Shown here in pieces: positions 53,265 to 63,399 of a DNA stretch of 64,000 bases (position 1 is the first letter of the stretch; each line of letters opens with the position of its first letter). Made by a program: the position numbers and the translations under genes. The notes below the pieces were generated by a model. It saw only the letters and a list, made by a program, of their open reading frames with translations. It was not told where the DNA came from and did not search any database. Origin of the DNA: Haloechinothrix aidingensis (lineage in GTDB: Bacteria > Actinomycetota > Actinomycetes > Mycobacteriales > Pseudonocardiaceae); the NCBI RefSeq assembly GCF_013450155.1, contig NZ_JACCKD010000003.1, positions 124,001 to 188,000 of the forward strand, in the 5' to 3' direction.

Positions 53265-54395
53265 TCAGCGCGGATCCGCTCGGGTGCGATGGTCCCGCGG
53301 TGGTGTCGCCACCTCGGCGGAAGCACCACCGCCGTCTTGTCGTGTGCCTGCTCCCGTCCGGTCCTTCTCCCGCTCCCGTTCGAGCCGGTGCCACCTGCCA
53401 CGCTGCCTGCGGCTGGGCTGGGCAGGCCACAGTTCCTCGATGGCACTGTTGAAGTGAGCGCCTCCGATCACGGCGAGCCCGATGAAGAACACGAACAGCA
53501 GGAACGCGATCGGGGTGGCGACGGCACCGTAGGTGTAGCCGGTCGCGGTGGCACCGGAGAGGTACTGCCGCAGGATCGAGCTGGAAAGCAGGAAGATCAG
53601 CATCGCGAGGACCGCGCCGGGCAGCCCGCGGTGCCAGGGCAGCTTTCGTGGTAGCGCGAGCTTGTACAGCGTCGCCAGCCCCAGGACGAGCAGTAGGCCG
53701 AGCGTGGGGTAGTAGAGCTGGCCGACCCAGTCGGCGAGGAACGGGCGCCAGTCGTCCGGAATGCCCCTGGACAGCACGTCGGGCCCGACGGCGATGACGG
53801 GAAGCACGACGATCAGCAGGGCGAGGCTGGCGATGTAGAGCAGCAGGGACAGCAGCCGTTGCCACGCCTCGTTGCGGACTCCCTGCTGGCCGTGTGCCTC
53901 GGTGATGGCGTCGACGAACGCCGAGGTCGCCGCGGATCCGGCGAACAGGGCGATGACGAAGCCAGTGGAGACGATGTGGGCCTGACCGACGGTCAAGATG
54001 TCGGCGACGGTCGGCTCGATGAAATCGGTGACCACCCGCTCACTGAAGATGGTGCGGCTGAGCCGGATGATCTCGTCGAGCGCGTCGTCCACGACCCGGG
54101 GGCTGAACCAGTCACCCATGTACCCGAGGCTGCCGAGCAGTGCGAGGAGCAGCGGCGGCAGCGACAGGGTCTGCCAGAAGGCCGTCTTCGCGGCTTCCGA
54201 GAACACGTTGCCCTGCCACGCGCGGACGATGGTCCTGCGGGGTAGCTGGACGTAGGCCGCGCGGCCGGCGGCCACGGGCATGTGACTGCGCTGCCACATG
54301 CGGCTGACGACCAGCGAGCCGCGCCGGAGCCACCCGCGAGCCTGTGGTGGTGTGCGGGCCTGCTGTGCGGCCGGCCTGTCGGGTGCGGTGCTCAT
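53265..54395 (-). CDS. YihY/BrkB family membrane protein
   Basis: 376-residue inner-membrane protein with about six helices (FWQTLSLPPLLLALLGSLGYM; TGFVIALFAGSAATSAFVDAI; LLSLLLYIASLALLIVVLPV; YPTLGLLLVLGLATLYKLAL; GLPGAVLAMLIFLLSSSIL; TPIAFLLFVFFIGLAVIGGA) and a charged C-terminal tail. YihY proteins were once called ribonuclease BN; their function is unsettled. The ATG at 54395 with GAGAAG upstream is chosen over earlier in-frame starts. Confidence 0.9.
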   Translation of the reverse strand: MSTAPDRPAAQQARTPPQARGWLRRGSLVVSRMWQRSHMPVAAGRAAYVQLPRRTIVRAWQGNVFSEAAKTAFWQTLSLPPLLLALLGSLGYMGDWFSPRVVDDALDEIIRLSRTIFSERVVTDFIEPTVADILTVGQAHIVSTGFVIALFAGSAATSAFVDAITEAHGQQGVRNEAWQRLLSLLLYIASLALLIVVLPVIAVGPDVLSRGIPDDWRPFLADWVGQLYYPTLGLLLVLGLATLYKLALPRKLPWHRGLPGAVLAMLIFLLSSSILRQYLSGATATGYTYGAVATPIAFLLFVFFIGLAVIGGAHFNSAIEELWPAQPSRRQRGRWHRLEREREKDRTGAGTRQDGGGASAEVATPPRDHRTRADPR

Positions 54396-54657
54396 GGTAC
54401 TTCTCAGCATGCTGCATCGGCGCCGATCTCGCTCGTGGTTCGCCGATGTGTCGCCGTCCGATGGTGCGGCACATCGCACACCACGTCGCCGTCCGGGGAA
54501 GCGGTCAGGGACAGGTACGCTTTGTACCGGCCCTCACCGCGTCCGGCCGGTCGTAGGCGTGACCATCGGACCGGCGCCAGTGCCGAGTCGAGAGGGGCAG
54601 GCACGAAGTTCGGTGAGGGTTTTCGTGTGCAGTCGGGGAGAGGAGCTGGCTCTTACC

Positions 54658-56424
54658 GTGTCGGACGAGACCGTGACGGCGCCCGAACCCGTGGACGACG
54701 CTACCGCCAAGCCGCTGCGTACCTGGCAGCGCAGGGCATTGACGCAGTACCTGCGGAGCAGGCCACGCGACTTCCTCGCGGTGGCCACACCCGGTGCCGG
54801 TAAGACGGTGTTCGCCCTGCGGGTGGCCGCCGAGCTGCTGTCCGATCGCACTGTCGACCAGATCACGGTGGTAACGCCGACCGAGCACCTCAAGCACCAG
54901 TGGGCCGAGGCCGCGAACCTGGCCGGGATTGCGATCGACTCGAACTTCAGCAACGCGGCCGGCACGACCTCGGCGGACTATCGCGGGGTCGCGATGACCT
55001 ACGCGCAGGTCGCGGCGCATCCCACCTTGCACAGGGTGCGCACCGAGCGCCGCAAGACACTGGTCGTCCTGGACGAGATCCACCACGCGGGGGACGCCAA
55101 GTCGTGGGGCGATGCCGTCCAGGAGGCGTTCACGCCCGCGACTCGCAGGCTCGCGCTGACCGGTACGCCCTTCCGCAGCGACGACTCGCCGATCCCGTTC
55201 GTGACCTATACCGAGGACCCCGACGGTAGCTGGCGCAGCGCGGCGGACTACTCCTACGGCTACTCGGACGCGCTGGCCGACGGGGTGGTGCGGCCGGTGG
55301 TGTTCCTGGCCTACTCGGGGGAGGCTTCGTGGCGTACCAGCGCCGGGGACGAGTTCACCGCGCGGCTGGGCGAGCCGCTGACCGCGGAGCAGACTGCGCG
55401 CGCCTGGCGTACCGCGCTGGACCCGGCAGGCGAGTGGATCCCCTCGGTGCTGCACTCCGCGGACGTGCGCCTGCAGCAGCTGCGCGACGGCGGAGTACCC
55501 GACGCCGGTGGCCTCGTAGTCGCCTCGGATCAGGAGTCCGCCCGCGCGTACGCCAAGATCCTGCACGGCATCACCGGTGAGCAACCCACCGTGGTGCTGT
55601 CCGACGATCCGGGGTCGAGCAAGCGGATCGGGGAGTTCGCCGACTCCACCGACCGCTGGATGGTCGCGGTGCGCATGGTGTCCGAAGGGGTGGACGTGCC
55701 GCGGCTCGCCGTCGGTGTGTACGCGACGAGCGCCTCGACGCCACTGTTCTTCGCGCAGGTGATCGGCCGGTTCGTGCGGTCCCGTCAGGAAGGCGAGACC
55801 GCGAGCGTGTTCCTGCCGAGCGTTCCCATCCTGCTCGAACTGGCCAGCGAGCTGGAGGCGCAGCGCGACCACGTGCTCGGCAAGCCGGACCGGGAGAAGG
55901 ACGGGCTCGACGACGAGCTGCTCGCCGACGCCAACAAGACCAAGGACGAGCAGACCGAGGACGAGAAGCCGTTCACGTCGTTACGCGCCTCCGCGGAACT
56001 GGATCAGGTCATCTATGATGGCGACTCGTTCGGCACCGCCGCGCTGGCGCAGACCGAGGAAGAGCAGGACTACCTGGGGCTGCCCGGCCTCCTCGAACCG
56101 GATCAGGTTCGTGCCCTGCTGCGCAAGCGGCAAGAGGAGCAGCTGGAGAACCGGTCGCGGGACTCCGCGGCCCGGGACAGCCCGGCGGGCGGGTCCGAGC
56201 CCCAGGGCCCGCCGCAGCGTGCGAGTGGCAACGCCAGCGTGACCGAACGTCGTACCGCGTTACGCAAGGAACTCAACGCGCTGGTCGGGATGTACCACCA
56301 CCGCACGCGCAAGCCGCACGCCGCGATCCACAACGAGTTGCGCAAGACCTGCGGTGGCCCGCCGACAGCGATGGCGACCGTCGAGCAGCTGGAGGAGCGG
56401 ATCGCGACACTGCGGTCCTGGTGA
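54658..56424 (+). CDS. Superfamily II DEAD/DEAH-box helicase
   Basis: 588-residue helicase. Q-region LRTWQRRALTQYL, Walker A ATPGAGKTVFAL, motif II VLDEIHHAGD, motif III ALTGTPFRSD, helicase C domain with VRMVSEGVDVPRLAVGVY and motif VI QVIGRFVRSR. The C-terminal 150 residues are charged and end in a helical pair (RTALRKELNALVGMYHHRTRKPH in part). It resembles the type III restriction/RadD-like group, but no nuclease or methylase partner lies nearby. GTG 54658 is the likely start; GTG 54613 is an alternative. Substrate unknown. Confidence 0.88.
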   Translation: MSDETVTAPEPVDDATAKPLRTWQRRALTQYLRSRPRDFLAVATPGAGKTVFALRVAAELLSDRTVDQITVVTPTEHLKHQWAEAANLAGIAIDSNFSNAAGTTSADYRGVAMTYAQVAAHPTLHRVRTERRKTLVVLDEIHHAGDAKSWGDAVQEAFTPATRRLALTGTPFRSDDSPIPFVTYTEDPDGSWRSAADYSYGYSDALADGVVRPVVFLAYSGEASWRTSAGDEFTARLGEPLTAEQTARAWRTALDPAGEWIPSVLHSADVRLQQLRDGGVPDAGGLVVASDQESARAYAKILHGITGEQPTVVLSDDPGSSKRIGEFADSTDRWMVAVRMVSEGVDVPRLAVGVYATSASTPLFFAQVIGRFVRSRQEGETASVFLPSVPILLELASELEAQRDHVLGKPDREKDGLDDELLADANKTKDEQTEDEKPFTSLRASAELDQVIYDGDSFGTAALAQTEEEQDYLGLPGLLEPDQVRALLRKRQEEQLENRSRDSAARDSPAGGSEPQGPPQRASGNASVTERRTALRKELNALVGMYHHRTRKPHAAIHNELRKTCGGPPTAMATVEQLEERIATLRSW

Positions 56425-56434
56425 GGTGATCCTG

Positions 56435-56491
56435 ACGAGCCGAGGGGCTCCTTCAGTGCACAACAGGCACCGAAGGAGCCCCTCGGCTCGT
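56435..56491. terminator. bidirectional terminator between helicase and DUF7455 genes
   Basis: A 20-bp perfect stem (ACGAGCCGAGGGGCTCCTTC at 56435-56454, complement at 56472-56491) with a 17-nt loop, between gene ends at 56424 and 56503. Confidence 0.85.
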
Positions 56492-56502
56492 TGGCGAGAG
56501 CG

Positions 56503-56700
56503 TCAGGTCAGCAGGGAGTCGTCGTCTTGCTGGATCTCGGCATCGAGTTCGGCGAGCTTGGCCTTGTGCTCGCGGGCATGGTGACCGCAGAAGAGTAGCT
56601 CTCCACCGGCCGGGAGTACTGCGCGGATCTTGGCAGCCGCACTGCACCGGTCGCAGCGGTCAGCGGCTGTGAGTTCGGGGCGGGTGAGCGTGGTCGTCAT
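56503..56700 (-). CDS. DUF7455 family small zinc-ribbon-like protein
   Basis: 65-residue protein: AADRCDRCSAAAKIRAVLP, then GGELLFCGHHAREHKAKL and an acidic end. The C-x2-C and C-x-H-H sets suggest one zinc site. Such proteins occur in actinobacteria close to sigma-factor genes; function unknown. ATG 56700 with GGAGG upstream. Confidence 0.88.
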   Translation of the reverse strand: MTTTLTRPELTAADRCDRCSAAAKIRAVLPAGGELLFCGHHAREHKAKLAELDAEIQQDDDSLLT

Positions 56701-56985
56701 GGGAGTCTCCCTCCGTCCCGGCATCCTGGAGTGTCGATGCCTTCGATCGTGCGGCGTCCACCACGGCCACCGACGAGCCCGCTGCCCGCCGACCGTGCAT
56801 GGCCGCTGCCTCTACTGTTGCAGACGATCGGCCTGGCGCAAATGTTCCCGCTCATCTGCGAGTTGTATCACGCCGTGTCGCGCCCGCAGGCAGGCAGCGC
56901 TCCCATTTCGTGGGACGAGATCATCGTTCGTGCAGGTCGGCGGGGCAGGAGGACACCGCAACGCGTGCTGCTGCAGGATGAACGC

Positions 56986-57879
56986 GTGCCTGAACTACGT
57001 ACCCGAACGCGGCTGGCGAGCCTTCCGGCGCCCGCACTGTTCGTTCTCAGCGGAATTTCCATGTACCTCGGTGCGGCGCTGGCGGTGGGGTTGTTCGACC
57101 ACGCCACTCCCTCGGGCGTGGCGTGGATGCGCTGCCTCGGTGCGGCGCTGGTCCTGCTGGCGTGGCGGCGACCGCCCAAGCGGGCCTGGCGCGGCAAGGC
57201 GCTGCTGCTTGCGGGGACGTTCGGGGTCGTCACGGCCGGCATGAACGTGGTGTTCTACGAGGCCATCGCGCGCCTGCCGCTCGGAACGGCGGTCGCGCTG
57301 GAGTTCGTGGGCCCCGTGGCCGTGGCCGCCATCGGCTCGCGGGGCAAACGTGACCTGCTCGCGTTGCTGACCGTGGCCTTCGGTGTCCTGCTCATCGCCG
57401 ACGTGCAACTGGCAGGCAGCCCGCTCGGCGTGCTGTTCGCGCTGCTGGCCGCGATGGCCTGGGCGGGCTACATCCTGCTCGGCAAACGCGTCGCCCTCGC
57501 CGACACCGGCGTGTCGGGCTTCGACAGCCTGGCTGTCGGGTTCGTCGTTGCCACCGTGCTGCTGTCCCCGCTCGCGCTCGGCACCGGTCCGGTATGGGGC
57601 TCGGCGTGGCTGTTGCTGCTCGGCGTGGGCGTGGGGCTGCTGTCCACCGTGATCCCCTACACGCTTGACCAGATCGTGCTCGGCAAGGTCGGCCGCGCCC
57701 GGTTCGCGCTGCTGCTTGCGCTGCTCCCGGCGACGGCCGCGGTCGTGGGGTTCGTCGCGCTCGGGCAGGTGCCCACTACCGTCGAGATGATCGGCATCCT
57801 CGCGGTGGTGTGCGGGGTGGCTTTGCGGTCCGGGGAGGGACCCCGGCGCGGCGCGCGCTCGCCGGAAGAACCGCCGTAG
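56986..57879 (+). CDS. EamA/RhtA-type transporter
   Basis: 297-residue membrane protein with ten hydrophobic segments in two EamA halves (for example PALFVLSGISMYLGAALAVGL and ALLLALLPATAAVVGFVALG). The family exports amino acids such as threonine and homoserine; here the substrate is unknown. GTG 56986 after AGGA is the most natural start, since homologues begin just before ALFVLSG; a GTG at 56965 with AGGAGG further off is possible, and the frame is open further upstream with non-membrane, low-quality sequence. Confidence 0.85.
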   Translation: MPELRTRTRLASLPAPALFVLSGISMYLGAALAVGLFDHATPSGVAWMRCLGAALVLLAWRRPPKRAWRGKALLLAGTFGVVTAGMNVVFYEAIARLPLGTAVALEFVGPVAVAAIGSRGKRDLLALLTVAFGVLLIADVQLAGSPLGVLFALLAAMAWAGYILLGKRVALADTGVSGFDSLAVGFVVATVLLSPLALGTGPVWGSAWLLLLGVGVGLLSTVIPYTLDQIVLGKVGRARFALLLALLPATAAVVGFVALGQVPTTVEMIGILAVVCGVALRSGEGPRRGARSPEEPP

Positions 57880-57917
57880 CCGGACAGACACGGTGATTCG
57901 GCTTACCATCGGCAGGT

Positions 57918-59324
57918 ATGAGCATGCTTCGCGATCGGCCGGTCGGCGATGAGGCGCCCACGACCGGGTACGCGGCCTATGACCGGGCGGTGGCGGCGCT
58001 CCGGGCGCGGTACGCCGAGGTGCCACCGGGCGTTCCCGTGCGGTTGGACAAGCCGACGTCCAACCTGTTCCGGTTCCGCTCGGGCCACTCGGGTGACTCG
58101 CTTGACGTGCGCGGCTTCGGCAGCGTCCTCGAGATCGATGCTGCGGGACGAACAGCCGAGGTCGGGGGGATGACCACCTACGAGGACCTGGTGGACGCGA
58201 CACTGCCGCACGGCTTGATGCCGTCGGTCGTTCCCCAGCTGAAGACGATCACCGTGGGTGGGGCCATCGCCGGGTTGGGTATCGAGTCGACCTCGTTCCG
58301 TAACGGCCTGCCACACGAGGCGGTGCAGGAGATGGAGATCCTCACCGGTGACGGGCGTGTGGTGTGCGCGAGGCCGGACAACGAGCACAGCGCGCTCTTC
58401 CACGGGTTCCCGAACTCGTACGGAACCCTGGGATACGTGCTGCGGGTCCGGCTGGCCCTCGAACCGGTGCGCCCGGCCGTGCTGCTGCGGCACCTGCACT
58501 TCCCGGACACGCCCGGCTACGTATCGGCGATGCGCACGGCGTGCGAGGACGGGCACTACGATGGACTGCCCGTCGACTTCGTGGACGGGACCGTGTTCAG
58601 CCGCGGCGAGCACTACCTCACGCTCGGTTCGTTCACCGACGCGGCAGGCGAGCTCAGCGACTACACGGGTGCGCGGGTCTTCTACCGCTCGCTGCGCCGG
58701 AGAGCCACCGATACCCTCAGCGTGCACGACTACCTGTGGCGCTGGGACACCGACTGGTTCTGGTGCTCCCGCGCGCTCGGCGCGCAGAACCCGCTGATCC
58801 GTGCCGTGTGGCCGCGCCGTTACCTGCGATCGGACGTCTACCGCTCGATCGTCGCCTTCGACCGCAGGCACGGGCTCAGCGACCGGGTCCGGGCCGCGCG
58901 CGGCGCGCCGCCGCGCGAGCCGGTCATCCAGGACGTCGAGGTACCTGTCGACAGGGTCGCGGAGTTCCTCGACTTCTTCCATCGCGAGATCGGCATTAGT
59001 CCCATCTGGGTCTGCCCGTTGCGGCAGCGCCATCCGGTTCGGTGGACCCTGTACCCGCTCGATCCGGAGACGCTCTATGTCAACGTCGGGTTCTGGTCGA
59101 CGGTCCCTGCTCCGGACGGAGCAGAGCACGGTACCGCCAACCGGAAGATCGAGCGGGCAGTGGTCGAGCTCGGTGGACACAAGTCCCTGTACTCGACGTC
59201 GTTTTTCGACGAGCCTGAGTTCTGGGAGCTGTACAACGGGTATGACTACGGGAAGCTCAAACGTGCATACGATCCCGAAGGACGGCTACCGGATCTCTAC
59301 GAGAAATGCGTGCAGGAGCGTTAG
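57918..59324 (+). CDS. FAD-binding oxidoreductase, 10-methylene fatty acid reductase (BfaA/TmsA-like)
   Basis: 468-residue flavoprotein of the FAD_binding_4 (DprE1/DWARF-like) type: VRLDKPTSNLFRFR, EVGGMTTYEDLVDATLPHGLMP in part, TVGGAIAGLGIESTSF as the FAD loop. It matches in length and features the protein paired with the methyltransferase that makes tuberculostearic acid (BfaA/TmsA, Rv3719 or Rv0449c in M. tuberculosis). It would reduce the 10-methylene intermediate to 10-methylstearate. ATG 57918. The methyltransferase gene follows at 123 nt. Confidence 0.88.
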   Translation: MSMLRDRPVGDEAPTTGYAAYDRAVAALRARYAEVPPGVPVRLDKPTSNLFRFRSGHSGDSLDVRGFGSVLEIDAAGRTAEVGGMTTYEDLVDATLPHGLMPSVVPQLKTITVGGAIAGLGIESTSFRNGLPHEAVQEMEILTGDGRVVCARPDNEHSALFHGFPNSYGTLGYVLRVRLALEPVRPAVLLRHLHFPDTPGYVSAMRTACEDGHYDGLPVDFVDGTVFSRGEHYLTLGSFTDAAGELSDYTGARVFYRSLRRRATDTLSVHDYLWRWDTDWFWCSRALGAQNPLIRAVWPRRYLRSDVYRSIVAFDRRHGLSDRVRAARGAPPREPVIQDVEVPVDRVAEFLDFFHREIGISPIWVCPLRQRHPVRWTLYPLDPETLYVNVGFWSTVPAPDGAEHGTANRKIERAVVELGGHKSLYSTSFFDEPEFWELYNGYDYGKLKRAYDPEGRLPDLYEKCVQER

Positions 59325-59447
59325 GAGTACTACCGACGACCCGATCCAGCGCGACCGATCCGCGTGCGAGAGCCGTGCCGGTGGCGTGCTCGCTTGGTGA
59401 GTCGTCCGATACGCGAATAGGGCAGAGGTGACGAAGGGAGCGTTCCG

Positions 59448-60677
59448 ATGCGTCTGGCCGATGTGTTCATGCGCATGGTGGGGGAGGGCGCCGACGTGGA
59501 GTTCCGCGCCTATGACGGTAGTCGCGCCGGACCGCGGTCGGCGTCGGTCGCGATCGAGGTACGCTCCCCGCTCGCGGTGTCGTACCTGGCTTCCGCGCCC
59601 GGTGAGCTCGGCCTCAGCCGTGCGTACATCACCGGGTGCCTCGACGTGGTCGGGGACCTGTACACGGCGTTGCTGCGGCTGCAGAACGTCGCGTTCGGGC
59701 GGCTGTCCCCGGCGTTGCGGGCTCGTGTCGCCGCGCAGCTGGCGTGGTCGCTCGCGCGGTGGCCTGCCAGGCGCCCGCAGGTCGAGGCGCGTGTGCACGG
59801 ATTCAGGCACTCGCGGTCACGGGACCAGGCCGCGATCGCGCATCACTACGACGTGTCGAACCGCTTCTACGAGTGGATTCTCGGGCCGTCGATGACCTAC
59901 ACGTGCGCCGTCTACCCGACCGAGGACGCGAGCCTGGCAGACGCGCAGTTCGAGAAGCACGACCTGGTCGCCCGCAAGCTCGGCCTCACCCCGGGGATGC
60001 GCCTGCTGGACGTGGGGTGTGGCTGGGGCGGCATGGTGATGCACGCCGCGAAACGCTACGGAGTGCGGGCGCTCGGCGTGACGCTGTCCCGGATGCAGGC
60101 CGAGTGGGCGCAGAAACAAATCGCCGCGGAAGGTCTCGGGGATCTGGCCGAGGTGCGCCACCTCGACTACCGGGCGGTCGCCGAGGACGAGTTCGACGCC
60201 ATCAGCTCGATCGGCCTGACCGAGCACGTCGGCAAGGCACAGCTCGGCAGCTACTTCGACGAGCTCTACGCCAAGCTGCGGCCGGGTGGCAGGCTGCTCA
60301 ACCACTGCATCACGCGCGCCGACAACTCGCGGCCGTCCCGGGTGCGTGGCTTCTTCAACCGCTACATCTTCCCGGACGGCGAGCTGCTCAGCCCCGGGTA
60401 CATCATCTCGACGATGCACGACCGCGGCTTCGAGGTGCGGCACGAGGAGAACTTCCGGGAGCACTACGCGCGCACGCTCAACGCGTGGGCGAGCAACCTC
60501 GACGCCAACTGGGACGACGCGGTAGCCGAGGTCGGTATCGAGCGCGCGCGAACCTGGCGCCTGTACCTGAACGCGTCCCGGCTGGGCTTCGAGCGCAACA
60601 ACATCCAGCTGCACCAGGTGCTCGGCGTGCGGCTGGACGACGCGCGGTCCGGGATGCCGCTGCGCCCGGACTGGTAA
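59448..60677 (+). CDS. SAM-dependent fatty acid methyltransferase (cyclopropane synthase family, BfaB/TmsB-like)
   Basis: 409-residue CFA-synthase family enzyme: IAHHYDVSNRFYEWILGPSMTYTCA, SAM motif LLDVGCGWGGM, GVTLSRMQAEWA, SSIGLTEHVGK, and the C-terminal NNIQLHQVLGV. The N-terminal 110 residues bind lipid. With the FAD protein upstream it forms the oleate-to-10-methylstearate pathway known for BfaB/TmsB, acting on membrane phospholipid acyl chains. ATG 59448, GGGAG 8 nt upstream. Normal length. Confidence 0.9.
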   Translation: MRLADVFMRMVGEGADVEFRAYDGSRAGPRSASVAIEVRSPLAVSYLASAPGELGLSRAYITGCLDVVGDLYTALLRLQNVAFGRLSPALRARVAAQLAWSLARWPARRPQVEARVHGFRHSRSRDQAAIAHHYDVSNRFYEWILGPSMTYTCAVYPTEDASLADAQFEKHDLVARKLGLTPGMRLLDVGCGWGGMVMHAAKRYGVRALGVTLSRMQAEWAQKQIAAEGLGDLAEVRHLDYRAVAEDEFDAISSIGLTEHVGKAQLGSYFDELYAKLRPGGRLLNHCITRADNSRPSRVRGFFNRYIFPDGELLSPGYIISTMHDRGFEVRHEENFREHYARTLNAWASNLDANWDDAVAEVGIERARTWRLYLNASRLGFERNNIQLHQVLGVRLDDARSGMPLRPDW

Positions 60678-60688
60678 GCGGGACAGTA

Positions 60689-60733
60689 AAGCGCGGCGGT
60701 GCCGGACCCGTCAGGACCGGCACCGCCGCGCTT
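60689..60733. terminator. bidirectional terminator between BfaB-like gene and sigA
   Basis: A 17-bp perfect stem (AAGCGCGGCGGTGCCGG at 60689-60705, complement at 60717-60733) with an 11-nt loop, between gene ends at 60677 and 60743. Confidence 0.83.
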
Positions 60734-60742
60734 CGACCGCGC

Positions 60743-62095
<1,353 letters not shown>

Positions 62096-62490
62096 GTACG
62101 CCCTTTCGCAGGTTCGTGATCACTTACGCCGAGACGCCTGCATCCCGGCTGCCTCAAGTTCGGGAATGACCCTCCGGCCCTCAGCTGTGGTAACTGGGAA
62201 GCGCGGACTTGTTCCATTGTAACGGCGATGTTCAGCAAGCCGGCGAAGCGATCGTGGCTTACTGCGCGTTCGTAGGCGAGGATGCTACCCCACGATCAAT
62301 GCCCGGCCGGTACGCACCGACAGTGGCACAGCCGGTGGACCAGGCACGTGGCGGCGCTCCCACTGCGTTCCACTGTACGCTCTACCCCGCGCCTCAGGTC
62401 ATGGCGCTGCTCATGGCGCTGCTCAAGGTGCGCCGAGCGCGGTAGTCCGGTGGGCCGCGTCGCGGGAGCAGTCGCGGGGGCAGGAGGCTG
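62096..62490. other. 395-bp region upstream of sigA
   Basis: Lies between ppgK (stop at 62491) and sigA on the same strand and should hold the sigA promoter. It includes a 12-bp direct repeat ATGGCGCTGCTC (62401 and 62413). No gene is supported; one short + strand frame has no ribosome binding site. Confidence 0.6.
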
Positions 62491-63249
62491 CTACCCGCCG
62501 CGTTCCTCGGCCACCGCGGTCGCCGCTCCCACGATCCCGGCGGTGTTCTGCAGCGAGGCCACCGACAGTGGCGTGCGGGCCTCGAGCAGCGGAACCCAGT
62601 CCTCGGCGTCCTGGCTCACGCCGCCGCCCAGGATGATCAGCTCCGGCCAGATCGACCGTTCCAGCACACCGAGGTAACGCGACACGCGCCCTGCCCATTC
62701 CGGGTAGCTCAGGTGAGCGGACTCGCGTACGGATGCGGCCGCGCCACGCTCGCCGATCTGGCCGTCGACCTCGATGTGCCCGAACTCCGTATTGGGTACC
62801 AGCCTGCCGTCGACGAACAGGGCGCTGCCGATCCCCGTGCCGAACGTCAGCACCAGGACGCAGCCCTTGCGCCCGCGCCGGTCGCCGAACCGCACCTCCG
62901 CGATACCAGCGGCATCGGCGTCGTTGAGCACCGTGACCTCGGCGGTGTCCTTGCCGAGGTGCTTGGCGAACAGCTCGCGCGCGTCCGTGCCGATCCACGA
63001 GTCGTCGACGTTCGGCGCGGTGTGCACCACACCATCGATCACGACCCCGGGGAAGGTGACCCCGACGGGGCCGTCCCAGTCCAGCGTTTGCACGACCTCG
63101 GTGACGACCTCGGCGACCGCCTCCGGAGTGGAGGGCTGCGGCGTCGGCATCCGTAGCTTGTCGCCGTGCAGGGCACCTGCGCCGAGGTCGACGAGTGCCC
63201 CCTTGACACCACTGCCACCGATGTCGATTCCGAATGTGAGTTCGGTCAT
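62491..63249 (-). CDS. ppgK: Polyphosphate glucokinase
   Basis: 252-residue ROK-family kinase that phosphorylates glucose with polyphosphate or ATP. N-terminal DIGGSGVKGALVDL (phosphate 1), TFPGVV, VLNDADAAGIAE (catalytic Asp region), VLTFGTGIGSALFVDG, and EFGHIEV. No CxCGxxGC zinc motif, as usual for PpgK. ATG 63249 with AAGGGA upstream. In mycobacteria ppgK is next to sigA and suhB, as here. Confidence 0.95.
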   Translation of the reverse strand: MTELTFGIDIGGSGVKGALVDLGAGALHGDKLRMPTPQPSTPEAVAEVVTEVVQTLDWDGPVGVTFPGVVIDGVVHTAPNVDDSWIGTDARELFAKHLGKDTAEVTVLNDADAAGIAEVRFGDRRGRKGCVLVLTFGTGIGSALFVDGRLVPNTEFGHIEVDGQIGERGAAASVRESAHLSYPEWAGRVSRYLGVLERSIWPELIILGGGVSQDAEDWVPLLEARTPLSVASLQNTAGIVGAATAVAEERGG

Positions 63250-63399
63250 GCGGTATGTCCCTTCGACGTGCGTTCGCCCGCGGTGGTGGATGTAGGCCAC
63301 TCTAGAGCCCGCGAGCGTGGCCGCCGCCACAGCCACGGGTGGTTGTCCGGGCTGAGGGCACGTGGGCGCGAGCCCGCGCCGCTGTGATCCCATGACGAG

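Noticed and set aside
54658-56424. Helicase as part of a restriction or defence system
   Set aside because: No nuclease, methylase or other defence gene is adjacent; neighbours are core genes.
62209-62445. 78-codon + strand frame in the sigA upstream gap
   Set aside because: No ribosome binding site, unlikely composition, contains a simple 12-bp repeat; probably promoter region.
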